From assembly GCA_023230565.1 (NCBI GenBank), contig JALNXD010000019.1, forward strand, positions 1-51,618: 51,618 nt of DNA, written 5' to 3'. Origin of the DNA: Syntrophales bacterium (GTDB taxonomy: Bacteria > Desulfobacterota > Syntrophia > Syntrophales > UBA2210). A program made the position numbers and the translations under genes. Under the pieces are notes generated by a model. It worked only from the letters and a program-made list of their open reading frames with translations. It ran no database searches and was not told the origin of the DNA. This document shows positions 8,160 through 17,799 of the stretch, one piece after another (within the stretch, counting starts at the first letter, position 1; every line of letters begins with the position of its first letter).

Positions 8160-11117
8160 ATGAGAGCAAAGATCCTCTTCAGGCAAGTAATATCAAACCG
8201 GTGGTTCATCTTTTCAGTGATTGTAATTGCCATCTATATCCTTGCGGGTTTCTTCCTTATCCCCTATCTTGGTAAATACTACGCAAACCGGTATGTGGAG
8301 GACGAACTCGAACGCAGGCTTGCCCTGCAGGAACTGCGCTTCAATCCCTTCACCTTGAAGGCGGAGGCGCATAATCTCCGGCTGATGGAAGATAACGGTT
8401 CACTGATTATGGGTTTCGCATTCTTTTCAGCCGATTTCGATCTTTTATCGAGCATCGCGAACAGGGCCTGGACTTTTTCAAAAATCGGTTTGATCGATCC
8501 GGAGGTGCATGTTATAGCGGAGGACGGCGGAACCAACCTCTCCCGAATGATGGAAAAAACGGGCAGCAACGGGCAAAGGAAACCGGCAGAAGCCGAAGGG
8601 GGGATACCGGAAATTATAATAGAAGAAGCTTCGCTGAGAGGCGGGGCGGTCGATTTTATCGATCGCCGGCAAACGCCTCCGGCCGATATCCACATCAGAT
8701 CACTGTCACTGGAACTCGAGGAAGTGGCCACGATTCCCGACCGAAGGGGCGGCTACAGAGTTTCGGGGCGGACCGGGGCCAAAGAGCGCTTCCACTGGAG
8801 GGGGACCCTTTCTCTGAACCCCTTGCAATCGGAAGGCGCCTTCAGCCTGGAAAAGGTGAAGGCGGCCACAGTGTGGGAATTCCTGAAAGATGCGGTTCAA
8901 ATCGAAGAGCCGCCCGGCTATGCAACGCTCTCGGGAGAATACCTCTTCGATCTCGGGGAAAAGGAACCCCTTTTTCGCATTTCGGCGCTCGAATTCAATC
9001 TCTTCGATTTCGCCCTCACCCCGAAGGGCGCCCAGTCTCCTTTGCTTTCAATTAAACGGGCCGGCGGCATCGGGGGGAGATTCAATTCACAGGAAGAGTC
9101 ATTTTCGCTCGACAGAGTTTCTATTGAAGGCGGCAGGGTCGGGATTGCCATTGATGAATCGGGTGTTGCCGATTGGTCCGGCATAATCGGAATATCAAAC
9201 GAAAGGGAGAACGATCTATCTGAAGAAAACGGCGAAGACGGAGAAAGCCCGATGGGATCATGGAAGGCCGCAGTGAATGCATTCATTTTAAAGGACTTCC
9301 AGGTCCGTTTCACCGACCGTACTGCGTCGCCTTCGGTGGATATTACAATCGATCCCTTTGAGTTCGCCCTTACAGGTTTTTCCACCTCACCCGATGCGGC
9401 GGTTGAATACGGCCTTCGGGCAATCTTGAAAGAGGGGGGAGAAATCACCGCCAAAGGACAATTATGGCCCTGGCACTCACAAATAAAAGGAAATCTGCAG
9501 ATCGATGAATTTTCGCTTTTGATACTTCAGCCCTATCTCGCTCACGCGGCGCGGCTGACCCTCGAATCGGGAACCGCCGATCTCTCAGGCGATCTGACCT
9601 TTGACGGCAGCGGTGAAACCATTGCAATCGCCTATCAGGGAAAAGGCGGCATACAAAATGTAACGGCCCGGACGGAAGATGCCGATGAGCCTTATTGGCG
9701 CCTGGATTCCATGTCTCTGCCCGCAATTGATTTCAGCTTTCCCCCTGCCGCTCTCGAAATCGAGGAGGCGCGCATTGCCGGACCCGCCGGAAGGCTCGTT
9801 ATCTACCCCGACCGGACGGTAAACATATCGCAGCTCACGATCGATAAAGATGAAAAAGAGCCCGGGAAAGAGCCGTCGGAACCGCTGAAACTTACGGTCG
9901 AGCGCATTTATGTGGATGAGGGAAGACTGGCATTTTCGGATTTGAGTTTGCGCCCGCAGTTCAGCACACGCATTCATGAATTGAAGGGCACGGTCACCGG
10001 CATTTCCTCCGTTCCCGAAACGGTGGCCGCGGTGGAACTGGACGGCCGTGCCGACGAACACGGGTCGGTAAAAATTCGGGGCGAATCGGATCTTTTCAAT
10101 CCGACCGATACGACGGATCTCAACATGGTCTTCCGCAATATCGAGATGACCAGCCTTACCCCCTATGCCATTCGTTTCGCCGGCTACCGTATTGCCTCGG
10201 GCACACTCTACCTCGACCTTCTTTATAATATCGAACAGGGAAAACTGGTGGGAGAAAACCAGATTATTGCGGAGCAGCTCAAGCTCGGCGAACCTGTGAA
10301 AAGTCCCACTGCACTGGATCTTCCTTTTAAACTCGCAATTTCGCTGCTCAAAAATTCGGAAGGAGTCATCGACATCGGTCTTCCCGTAAGCGGGGATCTG
10401 AACAATCCTCAGTTCGATTTCGGCGATGTGATCGGAAAGGCGGTATCCACCCTTGTAACGAACATTGTAAGCGCCCCCTTTTCCTGGCTGGCCTCGCTCA
10501 TCGGATCGGAGAAAGAAGATCTCGACAGGGTATTCTTCGACCCGGGAAGTACCGGGCTTCTCCCGCCGGCGAGGGAAAATCTCATTGATATCGCCAAAGC
10601 GCTTGCCCAGAGGCCCGAGCTCCAACTGGAAATCACGGGAGGATATGATCAGGAGGCCGATGTACCGGCGCTCAAATCCCTGCTGATGCGAAACAGGCTT
10701 GAGGCACAGCTGCAGCGTCCGGAAGATTTTGAAAGGGCGCCGGGGCCGCCGGTATTTCATGCAGGGGAAACGCAAAAGGCCATCGAGGAGCTCTTTGTTG
10801 AATACGGCTCTCCTTCGGTACTGGCGGCATTGAGATCGGAGTACCTGAACAAACTGGAAACCGCGGAGGGGAAATACGACCTTTCCGCCTGGGTCGATTT
10901 TTATAAAAATTTATATACCCGCATGGAAGCACAAATAGAAATTTCCGAAGCCAGGCTCGAAGAGCTTGCCCGGACACGGGCGCAGGCGATTAGGGATTTT
11001 CTGGCCGACGAACAAAATGTGCCCTCCGGTCGCATAGAGATTCTGCCGCCCGCGCAAACGGAAAAGGGAAAAGAAAAAGAAGTTGCAAGCACATTGACAT
11101 TGAACACGAAGGGATAA
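8160..11117 (+). CDS. DUF748/AsmA-like envelope protein
   Basis: A 985-aa protein with one N-terminal membrane helix (about residues 13-35) and a long beta-rich periplasmic part. It has the repeated AsmA-like layout: N-terminal pattern YANRYVEDELERRLALQELRFNPFTLKAEAHNLRL, a central region with LEFNLFDFAL and VRFTDRTASPSVDI, and a C-terminal segment with VIDIGLPVSGDLNNPQF typical of DUF748. AsmA-like proteins are thought to form hydrophobic grooves that carry lipids across the periplasm. The residues near the end (DPGSTGLLPPARENLIDIAKAL) look like a divergent OmpA-like C-terminal module. There is no clear ribosome site before the ATG, so the start is moderately sure. The gene lies 42 bases before the ROK kinase. 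Confidence 0.85.
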   Translation: MRAKILFRQVISNRWFIFSVIVIAIYILAGFFLIPYLGKYYANRYVEDELERRLALQELRFNPFTLKAEAHNLRLMEDNGSLIMGFAFFSADFDLLSSIANRAWTFSKIGLIDPEVHVIAEDGGTNLSRMMEKTGSNGQRKPAEAEGGIPEIIIEEASLRGGAVDFIDRRQTPPADIHIRSLSLELEEVATIPDRRGGYRVSGRTGAKERFHWRGTLSLNPLQSEGAFSLEKVKAATVWEFLKDAVQIEEPPGYATLSGEYLFDLGEKEPLFRISALEFNLFDFALTPKGAQSPLLSIKRAGGIGGRFNSQEESFSLDRVSIEGGRVGIAIDESGVADWSGIIGISNERENDLSEENGEDGESPMGSWKAAVNAFILKDFQVRFTDRTASPSVDITIDPFEFALTGFSTSPDAAVEYGLRAILKEGGEITAKGQLWPWHSQIKGNLQIDEFSLLILQPYLAHAARLTLESGTADLSGDLTFDGSGETIAIAYQGKGGIQNVTARTEDADEPYWRLDSMSLPAIDFSFPPAALEIEEARIAGPAGRLVIYPDRTVNISQLTIDKDEKEPGKEPSEPLKLTVERIYVDEGRLAFSDLSLRPQFSTRIHELKGTVTGISSVPETVAAVELDGRADEHGSVKIRGESDLFNPTDTTDLNMVFRNIEMTSLTPYAIRFAGYRIASGTLYLDLLYNIEQGKLVGENQIIAEQLKLGEPVKSPTALDLPFKLAISLLKNSEGVIDIGLPVSGDLNNPQFDFGDVIGKAVSTLVTNIVSAPFSWLASLIGSEKEDLDRVFFDPGSTGLLPPARENLIDIAKALAQRPELQLEITGGYDQEADVPALKSLLMRNRLEAQLQRPEDFERAPGPPVFHAGETQKAIEELFVEYGSPSVLAALRSEYLNKLETAEGKYDLSAWVDFYKNLYTRMEAQIEISEARLEELARTRAQAIRDFLADEQNVPSGRIEILPPAQTEKGKEKEVASTLTLNTKG

Positions 11118-11159
11118 TCGGATTAAGGTTCAATAAATGAGGAAGGGCGGTAAAAAGGA

Positions 11160-12158
11160 ATGGAAAGGCGAAACTCCACGATACTGGGAATCGATCTTGG
11201 CGGGACTAAAATCCTGTCCGCCGTGATTGATCAAGAAGGCCGTATTATTGCACGAGATCACAGCGTCACGCCGGCGCAACTGGGACCGGAAGCCGTGATC
11301 GGTGCGGTTATCGAATCGGTACACAGTTGCCTTGATCAGATTTCATTGCCCGTCGAATCGCTCGAGGCAATCGGCGTTGGCGCTCCCGGCCCCTCCAACC
11401 CGGAAACGGGCATTCTTTTTACTTCGCCGAATCTGCCGGGGTGGCTCAATGTCCCCATTCGCGACATTATCAGAGATGCCTTCAAGATCGATACATTCTT
11501 GATCAACGATGCCAATGCGGCAGCCGTGGGAGAACACATGTACGGCGCGGGAAAGGGTACAAACCATTTCATTTACGTGACCGTCAGCACCGGAATCGGG
11601 GGAGGCGTTATAATAGATGGCCGGCTTTTGACCGGCGCCATCGGAACCGCCGGAGAACTTGGTCATATGGTGATCGACCACAACGGACCGCCCTGTCACT
11701 GCGGGAACAGAGGCTGCTGGGAGACCCTTGCATCGGGAACCGCCCTGGCGAGATTTGCAAGAGAGCGCATCCGCGACGGCAGCAGAACGTCACTCCTTGA
11801 TCATGCAGCGGGAAATATACAGGAGATAACCGCCAAAACCGTTCAGGAAGCCGCCGCAGCCGGGGATAATCTTGCCAAAGAACTTATAGAACAGACGGGA
11901 TATTTTTTGGGGGTGGGCCTTACAAATCTCGTCAATATCTTCAATCCCGAAGTAATCGCCATCGGAGGGGGAGTGGCCCTGATAGGCGATATGCTTTTTG
12001 CCCCTGCCTTTGACGTGGTAAAGACAAGAGCTTTTCGATCGTCCTGTGAGGCGGTGCGCTTTGTTCCGGCGGCACTGGGCAGGAATTCCGGAGTTATCGG
12101 GTCGGCGGCCCATGCACTGAGGAAAATAAGGGACACTTCTTCTTTTTCTTGCAAATAG
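11160..12158 (+). CDS. ROK-family sugar kinase (glucokinase-like)
   Basis: A 332-aa ATP-dependent sugar kinase. The phosphate-1 motif GIDLGGTK is near the N-terminus, the sugar-binding NDANAAAVGE and the phosphate-2 loop STGIGGGVI are in the middle, and the ROK zinc-binding signature CHCGNRGCWE is intact. The family phosphorylates glucose, ManNAc, fructose or similar sugars, or acts as a repressor when it has an N-terminal HTH; no HTH is present here, so an enzyme is expected. Glucokinase is the most likely activity by general similarity but is not proven. AAAAAGGA immediately before the ATG is unusually close; AGGAAGGG further upstream may serve. Confidence 0.88.
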   Translation: MERRNSTILGIDLGGTKILSAVIDQEGRIIARDHSVTPAQLGPEAVIGAVIESVHSCLDQISLPVESLEAIGVGAPGPSNPETGILFTSPNLPGWLNVPIRDIIRDAFKIDTFLINDANAAAVGEHMYGAGKGTNHFIYVTVSTGIGGGVIIDGRLLTGAIGTAGELGHMVIDHNGPPCHCGNRGCWETLASGTALARFARERIRDGSRTSLLDHAAGNIQEITAKTVQEAAAAGDNLAKELIEQTGYFLGVGLTNLVNIFNPEVIAIGGGVALIGDMLFAPAFDVVKTRAFRSSCEAVRFVPAALGRNSGVIGSAAHALRKIRDTSSFSCK

Positions 12159-12369
12159 AAGAGAGCGATCATTTACGTAACACCTCTCAAAAAAAGAAGA
12201 TGTGCCTGTGCAAAAGCACCTACCCTTCCTGGGATATTTCCCTCTTTTGCAAACTAAAGTACGATAGATATCTGAATGACAGGGCATATATGTAAAGAGA
12301 ATTAGTCAGATTCATCCAAAAAAAGGGAAATGATCCGTTGTAATAGGACGTGTCCCGCCGGGTGCCGTT

Positions 12370-13767
12370 ATGCCTCAGGTTTTGAACAGCTTCATCGAGT
12401 ATGTATCTTTTGATTCATCGCTTCTGATGCAGCCCGACATGATAATCCGCATAGTGCTGCAGATTCTGCTTCTCTGCGGATCTGCGTTTTTTTCCGGGTC
12501 GGAAACCGCCCTCTTTTCACTTTCCGATGTGGACCTGGAACAGCTCAGAAAAAAGCGCCATCCGAAGGCCGATCTCGTGCATGAGCTTTTAAGTCAACCG
12601 CGGCACCTGATCGTTTCTATCCTTTCCGGTAATGAATTGATCAACATTGCAGCCACTGCCAACCTCACGGGCATTCTCCTGATTCTTTACGGAGCGGACC
12701 GCGCCGGCTGGATTACTATATTCATTATGGTTCCCCTGATTTTGCTTTTCGGTGAAATCACGCCCAAGACGGTTGCCGTTTCGCATCCACTCGATGTCAG
12801 TACCCGGATTGTCAGCACTCCCATGAGCGTGTGGGTAAAGGCAATCACCCCCTTGCGCTGGCTGATTCGTATCATTGCCGATCGTGTCACGACAATGCTG
12901 GTGGGAGAAGCACGGGATGCGGGCCATATTTTGAGAATGAGCGAATTCCGTTCGCTGGTTGCGGAAATCGAGGAAGAAGGACTCCTGAGCGCCACCGACC
13001 GGGTTCTGATTTACAATCTTCTTGACGCGGGACGAACCGAGATAGAACATATAATGATTCCGCGCACGCAAATACATTTCGCCCGCACCGGTGATTCCCT
13101 CGCAATTGTTACGGGCAGGGTATACCGGAAACGGCTGAGAATTCCTGTGTATGATGAGAGCGTCGATAACATTGCCGGTTTTGTTCATGCCGAAGATATA
13201 ACGAAACTTCTGCTTGAAGGAAAAGATCCGGAGGCCATCACCTGTCGTGACATCCTGCATCCTCCTCTGTTTCTCCCCTTGACGAAAAGCGTTGATGAAA
13301 CCCTTGATTTCTTTCAGGAGAAAAACGACCGTGCGGCGGTAGTTCTGAATGAATTCGGAGGCGTATCTGGATTGGTGACGATCGAAGAGATTCTGAATTT
13401 TATTTTCGCTGAAATTGCCGGCAATTTTATTGACACTTACACTTATACGAAAGAAGCCGAAAATGCTTTTATTGTTTCAGGATCCATGAAACTAACCGAC
13501 TTCGAAGCCCTCACGAATTTCGGCATTGAAGATCCGCGAATGACAACGATCGGCGGGGTGGCCTTCCGCCATCTGGGGCTGGTACCCGATGAAGGAGAAA
13601 CGGTAACAGTTGACGGTATTCAAATTACTGTACTGGAAATGGATGGCAACAGAATTGCTAAATTGAAAGCGGAAAAAAAAGAAGGTTTGGAAGAAAATAA
13701 AGGGAACGATCCGGCACCGGGAAAAGAGGGCCGGGCTTCTTCCGGCCATGGAGAGGAGAACGGGTAG
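12370..13767 (+). CDS. CNNM/CorC (HlyC)-type transmembrane CBS protein, copy 1
   Basis: A 465-aa protein of the DUF21-CBS-CorC_HlyC family. The N-terminal DUF21/CNNM membrane domain (about 20-190) carries the signature FFSGSETALFSLS. A CBS pair follows (about 210-330, including IPVYDESVDNIAGFVHAEDI and FGGVSGLVTIEEIL), then the C-terminal CorC/HlyC transporter-associated domain (about 355-435). A charged tail of about 30 residues ends the protein. Family members are linked to magnesium or cobalt efflux and often called hemolysins without evidence. The next gene is a paralogue only 3 bases downstream, so the two may form a heteromer. Confidence 0.9.
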   Translation: MPQVLNSFIEYVSFDSSLLMQPDMIIRIVLQILLLCGSAFFSGSETALFSLSDVDLEQLRKKRHPKADLVHELLSQPRHLIVSILSGNELINIAATANLTGILLILYGADRAGWITIFIMVPLILLFGEITPKTVAVSHPLDVSTRIVSTPMSVWVKAITPLRWLIRIIADRVTTMLVGEARDAGHILRMSEFRSLVAEIEEEGLLSATDRVLIYNLLDAGRTEIEHIMIPRTQIHFARTGDSLAIVTGRVYRKRLRIPVYDESVDNIAGFVHAEDITKLLLEGKDPEAITCRDILHPPLFLPLTKSVDETLDFFQEKNDRAAVVLNEFGGVSGLVTIEEILNFIFAEIAGNFIDTYTYTKEAENAFIVSGSMKLTDFEALTNFGIEDPRMTTIGGVAFRHLGLVPDEGETVTVDGIQITVLEMDGNRIAKLKAEKKEGLEENKGNDPAPGKEGRASSGHGEENG

Positions 13768-13770
13768 CCG

Positions 13771-15039
13771 ATGGGGGCGATTATTACATTTTTTGCAATG
13801 ATTCTGCTTTTGTTCCTCAAGGGATTTTTTTCGGGCTCGGAGATCGCTCTCGTCAGCGCCGACAAGATACAGATGCATCATCTCGCGAGAACAGGCAGCC
13901 GAGGTGCCCGTCTTCTGCTCAGGATGTTCAAAAGGCCTGACAGGCTCCTTACCACTACGCTTGTGGGCACGAATCTTGCCACCGTTACTCTTGCCGCCAC
14001 AGGTACCGTCCTGATGATCAGAGCCTTTGGCGAAAGTGGAGAATTTCTTGCAATTCTCATTATGACGCCTCTTCTGCTCATTTTAGGAGAAGTAGTGCCA
14101 AAGAGTGTCTATCAGCAAAAAGCCGAGATACTTGCGCCGATCATCGTATTTCCCCTCAGGGGTGCCTATTTTTTATTTTTTCCCATCATCTATGTCTTTT
14201 CACAGATCGCCCGATCGGCCACCCGTCTCGCCGGGGCGGGCGAGGCGGCCCGAAGTGTCTTCCTTACCAGAGAGCAGTTGCGGGCGGTACTTGAAATGAC
14301 CGAGCGCCGTTCCGATGTAGCCGCCTTTACCCGGGGGCGGATACGGCGGGCTATCCGGTTCGGCGCTACGGCCGCAGCGGAAGTAATGATTCCGCTCAAT
14401 GAAATAAGCCTTATGAGCGCGCGCAGCCCGATACAACAATTTATAGAGACAGTAAATAATAATGGCTATCGACCAGTTCCCATATATGAAGGCAATGCTT
14501 CGAATATTACCGGCATAGCTTCGCTCGACCCCTGGGATATAATTAATGATCCGTCACCCGATGGAACAGTCGAATCGATTATGGAACCGGCCTACTTTGC
14601 AGCACCGAAACAGACATTGGCGGAATTGCTTCCTCTATTGCGTTCGCGGCGCGATCAGGCGGCGGTCATTGTCGATGAATACGGTTCCGCCATCGGTGTC
14701 CTGACTCTGGAGAGCATACTGCGCGTAGTTGTCGGAGAAATAAAAGTCGGCTACCATTTTGAAAAACATCCTTATGTCCACAAACGCACTATACAGGCTG
14801 TCGAAGATGACTTGTACATCCTCGACGCAGGTCTTCCCATTTCGGAAGTAAACGATGTGATCGGTCTGAAGCTTTCGACCGGCGAATATCATACTGTCGG
14901 CGGCCTGCTCATGGCACGCCTGCAGCATATACCCCGTGAAGGAGAATATATAATCGATTCCGGTTTTCGATTTACGGTGCAGGAGGCCACCCCCAGAAGG
15001 CCGGTCAAAGTCCGAGCGGAACCGGAGAAGCAATCATGA
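13771..15039 (+). CDS. CNNM/CorC (HlyC)-type transmembrane CBS protein, copy 2
   Basis: A 422-aa paralogue of the preceding protein with the same architecture: DUF21/CNNM domain (about 1-185, signature FFSGSEIALVSADKIQ), CBS pair (about 205-325, with VPIYEGNASNITGIASLDPW and EYGSAIGVLTLESIL) and CorC/HlyC domain (about 340-410). It starts 3 bases after copy 1 with GGAGAGGAGAA within the end of that gene as ribosome site, implying tight co-translation. The GSE(T/I)AL signature differs at one position (Thr in copy 1, Ile in copy 2), so the two membrane pores may not be equivalent. Likely Mg/Co or other divalent cation transport; this is family-based. Confidence 0.9.
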   Translation: MGAIITFFAMILLLFLKGFFSGSEIALVSADKIQMHHLARTGSRGARLLLRMFKRPDRLLTTTLVGTNLATVTLAATGTVLMIRAFGESGEFLAILIMTPLLLILGEVVPKSVYQQKAEILAPIIVFPLRGAYFLFFPIIYVFSQIARSATRLAGAGEAARSVFLTREQLRAVLEMTERRSDVAAFTRGRIRRAIRFGATAAAEVMIPLNEISLMSARSPIQQFIETVNNNGYRPVPIYEGNASNITGIASLDPWDIINDPSPDGTVESIMEPAYFAAPKQTLAELLPLLRSRRDQAAVIVDEYGSAIGVLTLESILRVVVGEIKVGYHFEKHPYVHKRTIQAVEDDLYILDAGLPISEVNDVIGLKLSTGEYHTVGGLLMARLQHIPREGEYIIDSGFRFTVQEATPRRPVKVRAEPEKQS

Positions 15040-15210
15040 AGGAACATGGACAACCGGTCAAAGAATACTTATTATCCCCCCGATACCGGTAATCCGATAT
15101 TACCTATTACCCTGCACACAGATATATTAAAAATACATGATCAACCGTATAGCCGATTCCCTATATAATATATAAAGTTACATTAATAAATTGAAAGAAA
15201 GGAGCCGGCA

Positions 15211-15885
15211 ATGGAAATAACAGCCGCAGTCACGGGGGCATGGGATGCATTTGCTACAAAAATCACCCTTTTTATCCCGAAGCTCTTGGGAGCTGTCATC
15301 ATCTTTCTTGCAGGATGGCTCATCGCTAAAATAGTGGCAGCTATTGTGATTAAACTTCTCAGAGCTATCCGCTTCGATAAAGTGGCAGAAAGGGGGGGGG
15401 TTGATGCGTTCCTCGAAAAAGGGAATATCCTCAAAACGCCTTCCGAAATTCTTTCTGCTCTTACTTACTGGTTTATAATGATACTTGTCATTATGGCCTC
15501 TCTCGATGCTCTGGGTCTGCCGATAGCTTCCCAGCTGCTCAACAGCATATTTCTGTACATCCCGAATGTAATCGCAGCCGTTATTGTGTTAATACTTGGA
15601 ATCCTCTTTGGAAATCTTGTGTCAGCTGTCGTAAGGACGGCCGCATCTAATGCAGGAATCAGAAATGCAGAGGGTCTTGAAAAATTTTCATTCTACGCAA
15701 TCGCGTTCTTTGCCGTTATAGTTGCCTTTTACCAGCTCGGCATCGGCGAAGAAATTTTTGTCTCTCTTTTTATACTTTCATTTGGAGCAGTTGCGCTTGC
15801 GTTCGGATTGGCCTTTGGCATAGGAGGCAGAGATGTCGCAGGCGATTACCTGAAAAAGTGGTTCGGCAAAAAACAGGTGCCCTGA
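15211..15885 (+). CDS. MscS conserved-TM-helix protein (channel-like)
   Basis: A 224-aa membrane protein with about five hydrophobic helices. Two repeats of the conserved TM helix found at the N-terminus of MscS-like channels are visible: LLGAVIIFLAGWLIAKIVA (about 26-44) and IPNVIAAVIVLILGILFGN (about 117-135), plus the C-terminal segment ALAFGLAFGIGGRDVAGDYL. It lacks the MscS beta domain, so it is a TM-helix-only relative. AAAGGAG precedes the ATG. A TATAAT box (15168-15173) lies 37 bases upstream, but its -35 region is poor. The function could be a small conductance or envelope stress channel; unproven. Confidence 0.82.
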   Translation: MEITAAVTGAWDAFATKITLFIPKLLGAVIIFLAGWLIAKIVAAIVIKLLRAIRFDKVAERGGVDAFLEKGNILKTPSEILSALTYWFIMILVIMASLDALGLPIASQLLNSIFLYIPNVIAAVIVLILGILFGNLVSAVVRTAASNAGIRNAEGLEKFSFYAIAFFAVIVAFYQLGIGEEIFVSLFILSFGAVALAFGLAFGIGGRDVAGDYLKKWFGKKQVP

Positions 15886-16027
15886 TTGTACACAGTTTGA
15901 AACACAGGAATTATTTTATTGATTTGGCATTGAATGCCCGGGGGAGGGTTTAAGAAAAATCCTGAGATCACCTTCCCTCGCGCTCAATGGAGCACATCAT
16001 TTCACTCAATGGAAAGGAAGAATTACC

Positions 16028-16345
16028 ATGACATATTTTTTTATGATTATCGGTTTCGTGATCCTTCTGTGTATAGTCATTGCCGGGCTTCAGAACGGCC
16101 TTCCTCTGCAGTTCAAGTTCCTGTTGTGGGATCTGCAGACGACAGTCACCGCAATGCTTTTCTGGGCTGCCGTGGCAGGCGCTTTGGTAGTTGCCGTTAT
16201 CAGCCTCCCTAAACTTGCGGCAAAGTCGATGGAATCGCGGCGTCTCCACAAAGAGGTAGACAGACTTGAAAAGCTTTGTATGGAAGGCACGAAAGCCCGC
16301 ACAATGGTAAGGGAAAAATCAAAGCCCACGGATGCGCCTATGTAA
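16028..16345 (+). CDS. LapA-like (DUF1049) small inner-membrane protein
   Basis: A 105-aa protein with two membrane helices (about 3-20 and 38-58) joined by the conserved-type stretch LQNGLPLQFKFLLWDLQTTV, then a cytoplasmic basic coiled coil (about 65-90). This matches the lipopolysaccharide assembly protein A (LapA) family, which in E. coli helps control LpxC turnover and thus LPS amount. GGAAAGGAAG lies before the ATG. There is no LapB partner next to it. The family call is by helix layout and motif, not by any catalytic residue. Confidence 0.78.
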   Translation: MTYFFMIIGFVILLCIVIAGLQNGLPLQFKFLLWDLQTTVTAMLFWAAVAGALVVAVISLPKLAAKSMESRRLHKEVDRLEKLCMEGTKARTMVREKSKPTDAPM

Positions 16346-16404
16346 ATGAATGATCGCCTTTCACATATGTACTGCTGAATCAGAGAATATTCGAGGCAGT
16401 TATA

Positions 16405-16665
16405 TCATTCTTCAAAACGCCTCCAATTTCTTGAAATCTCAATTTCCGCAAAATAACCGCTGTAAGTGCAGATTGGAATAAAATCCATATTTCCTATATT
16501 ATCAAGAATGATCAGCCTGGAAATTCCGAACCTGTTCTTTTTGCACACAAGATTTCCGGGATCAATATCCATGGTTCTAATTCTTTTTTTTAATAAATAA
16601 TTTTTAAAGCAGCGGAATTCTCTTAAATCACTTTTTCCGGATGCCTGCAGCAGCCGGATTTTTTT
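16405..16665 (-). pseudogene. C-terminal remnant of a YrbL-like (PhoP-regulon kinase-fold) protein
   Basis: On the minus strand an open frame of about 85 codons, ending at 16405, encodes a sequence matching the C-terminal part of the YrbL family: RTMDIDPGNLVCKK (kinase-like catalytic loop), then LIILDNIGNMDFIPICTYS and ISRNWRRF, paralleling TMNLKPQNILCQ, CDNIGESTLIPLATWS and LWKRF in E. coli YrbL as I recall it. No start codon or ribosome site precedes the homology, and stop codons occur just upstream next to the gap gene end, so only the C-terminal part is left. The N-terminal two thirds of the gene are missing. Confidence 0.6.
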
Positions 16666-16672
16666 ATTTTTT
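16637..16672 (+). terminator. rho-independent terminator reading rightward, overlapping the gap 3' end
   Basis: CCGGATGC (16637-16644) pairs with GCAGCCGG (16650-16657) with one mismatch and a 5-base loop, followed by ATTTTTTTATTTTTTTA. It would stop rightward transcripts from the lapA-like gene before they run into gap, whose stop codon sits inside the T-run. Confidence 0.65.
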
Positions 16673-17659
16673 TATCAGATCCATCGCTTCTCTTACCATC
16701 TGGGCCGTATAGCCCCATTCATTGTCATACCAGCTCATTACCTTGACAAGATCGCCGTCGACCACTTGTGTCAGCGCCAGATCAACCACTGAGGCCCTGG
16801 GATCCTGAATAATATCGGAGGAGACAAAGGGGTCTTCGGTAACGCCGACGGTATACTTGTATCTTTCTGTTTCCGCCTCTTCCTTGAAAATTTTGTTTAC
16901 CTCTTCTACGGTAGTATTCCGCTCTGTCAAAAAGACCATATCGGACAGCGATCCTACGGCGACAGGAGCGCGGACCGCTATGCCGTCAAATTTTCCGGTG
17001 TACTGGGGCAGCGCCTTTGTCGTCGCCACCGCAGCCCCGGTGGAAGTTGGAACCAGGTTTGCGGCTCCGGCCCTTCCCCTGGTCCATTTTTTGTTAGGAC
17101 CATCCACAATGGACTGGCTCGATGTATATGCATGGATAGTGGTCATAACCGCCTTTTTCAATCCGATTCTGCGCCCTATGATTTCGACTATCGGTGCAAT
17201 ACAGTTTGTTGTACAGCTGGCTGTCGAAATGAGTCTGCCGCGCTCTTCCGGTTCGTTCACATTATCAACGATAGTCTCGATATCTTCACTTTTTGCCGGT
17301 GCGGAAAGAACCACAAATTTTGCACCGGCTGTCAGATGCTTTTCAAGATCCGGCCCTCTGGTAAACGCACCGGTACATTCGAAAACGACATCGATTCCCA
17401 TATCACCCCAGGGGAGATTGGCAGGATCCTTTTCGCTGAACAGCCGGTAATTCTTTCCGTCTATTATCAAGCCTTCCTGCCCTGTCTCGACTTTTTTTCC
17501 GTACCTTCCATACACCGTATCGTACTTCAGCAGATATACGAGATTGTCGACGGGGGCAAGATCGTTGACCGCCAACAGTTCGAATTCAGGCATTTCCAGC
17601 ACGATCTTTAGTGCTGCCCTTCCTATTCGCCCCAAACCGTTTATTGCAACGTTTACCAT
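16664..17659 (-). CDS. gap: glyceraldehyde-3-phosphate dehydrogenase, type I
   Basis: A 331-aa glycolytic enzyme that oxidises glyceraldehyde-3-phosphate to 1,3-bisphosphoglycerate with NAD(P). The Rossmann motif INGLGRIGR is at the N-terminus, the active-site cysteine is in SCTTNC, and the C-terminal WYDNEWGY signature is intact. Full length for the class I family. AAAGGAGGGAAAT precedes the ATG. The genes upstream on the same strand are apgM, a small membrane protein and pssA, but 140 bases with GAACATAGAAC repeats separate gap from apgM, so it may have its own promoter. Confidence 0.97.
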   Translation of the reverse strand: MVNVAINGLGRIGRAALKIVLEMPEFELLAVNDLAPVDNLVYLLKYDTVYGRYGKKVETGQEGLIIDGKNYRLFSEKDPANLPWGDMGIDVVFECTGAFTRGPDLEKHLTAGAKFVVLSAPAKSEDIETIVDNVNEPEERGRLISTASCTTNCIAPIVEIIGRRIGLKKAVMTTIHAYTSSQSIVDGPNKKWTRGRAGAANLVPTSTGAAVATTKALPQYTGKFDGIAVRAPVAVGSLSDMVFLTERNTTVEEVNKIFKEEAETERYKYTVGVTEDPFVSSDIIQDPRASVVDLALTQVVDGDLVKVMSWYDNEWGYTAQMVREAMDLIKK

Positions 17660-17682
17660 ATTTCCCTCCTTTTTTTAAAAAT

Positions 17683-17790
17683 GTTCTATGTTCAAAGTTC
17701 TATCTTCTACCTTGCTGCAATATGAAACGCAGGATACAAGACTGACCCGGGATGGAACATAGAACCCGGAACGTAGAACATAGAACCCGG
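17683..17790. repeat. GAACATAGAAC intergenic repeat cluster
   Basis: GAACATAGAACCCGG occurs twice as an exact 15-bp direct repeat (17755-17769 and 17776-17790, 21-base period). The same 11-mer GAACATAGAAC occurs in reverse orientation as GTTCTATGTTC at 17683-17693. The copies fill the space between apgM and gap. Confidence 0.75.
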
Positions 17791-17799
17791 CGAGCCGGA

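Noticed and set aside
9585..10775. 396-codon antisense open frame within the DUF748 gene
   Set aside because: Mirror frame of a well-supported long gene; no start signal and no domain pattern.
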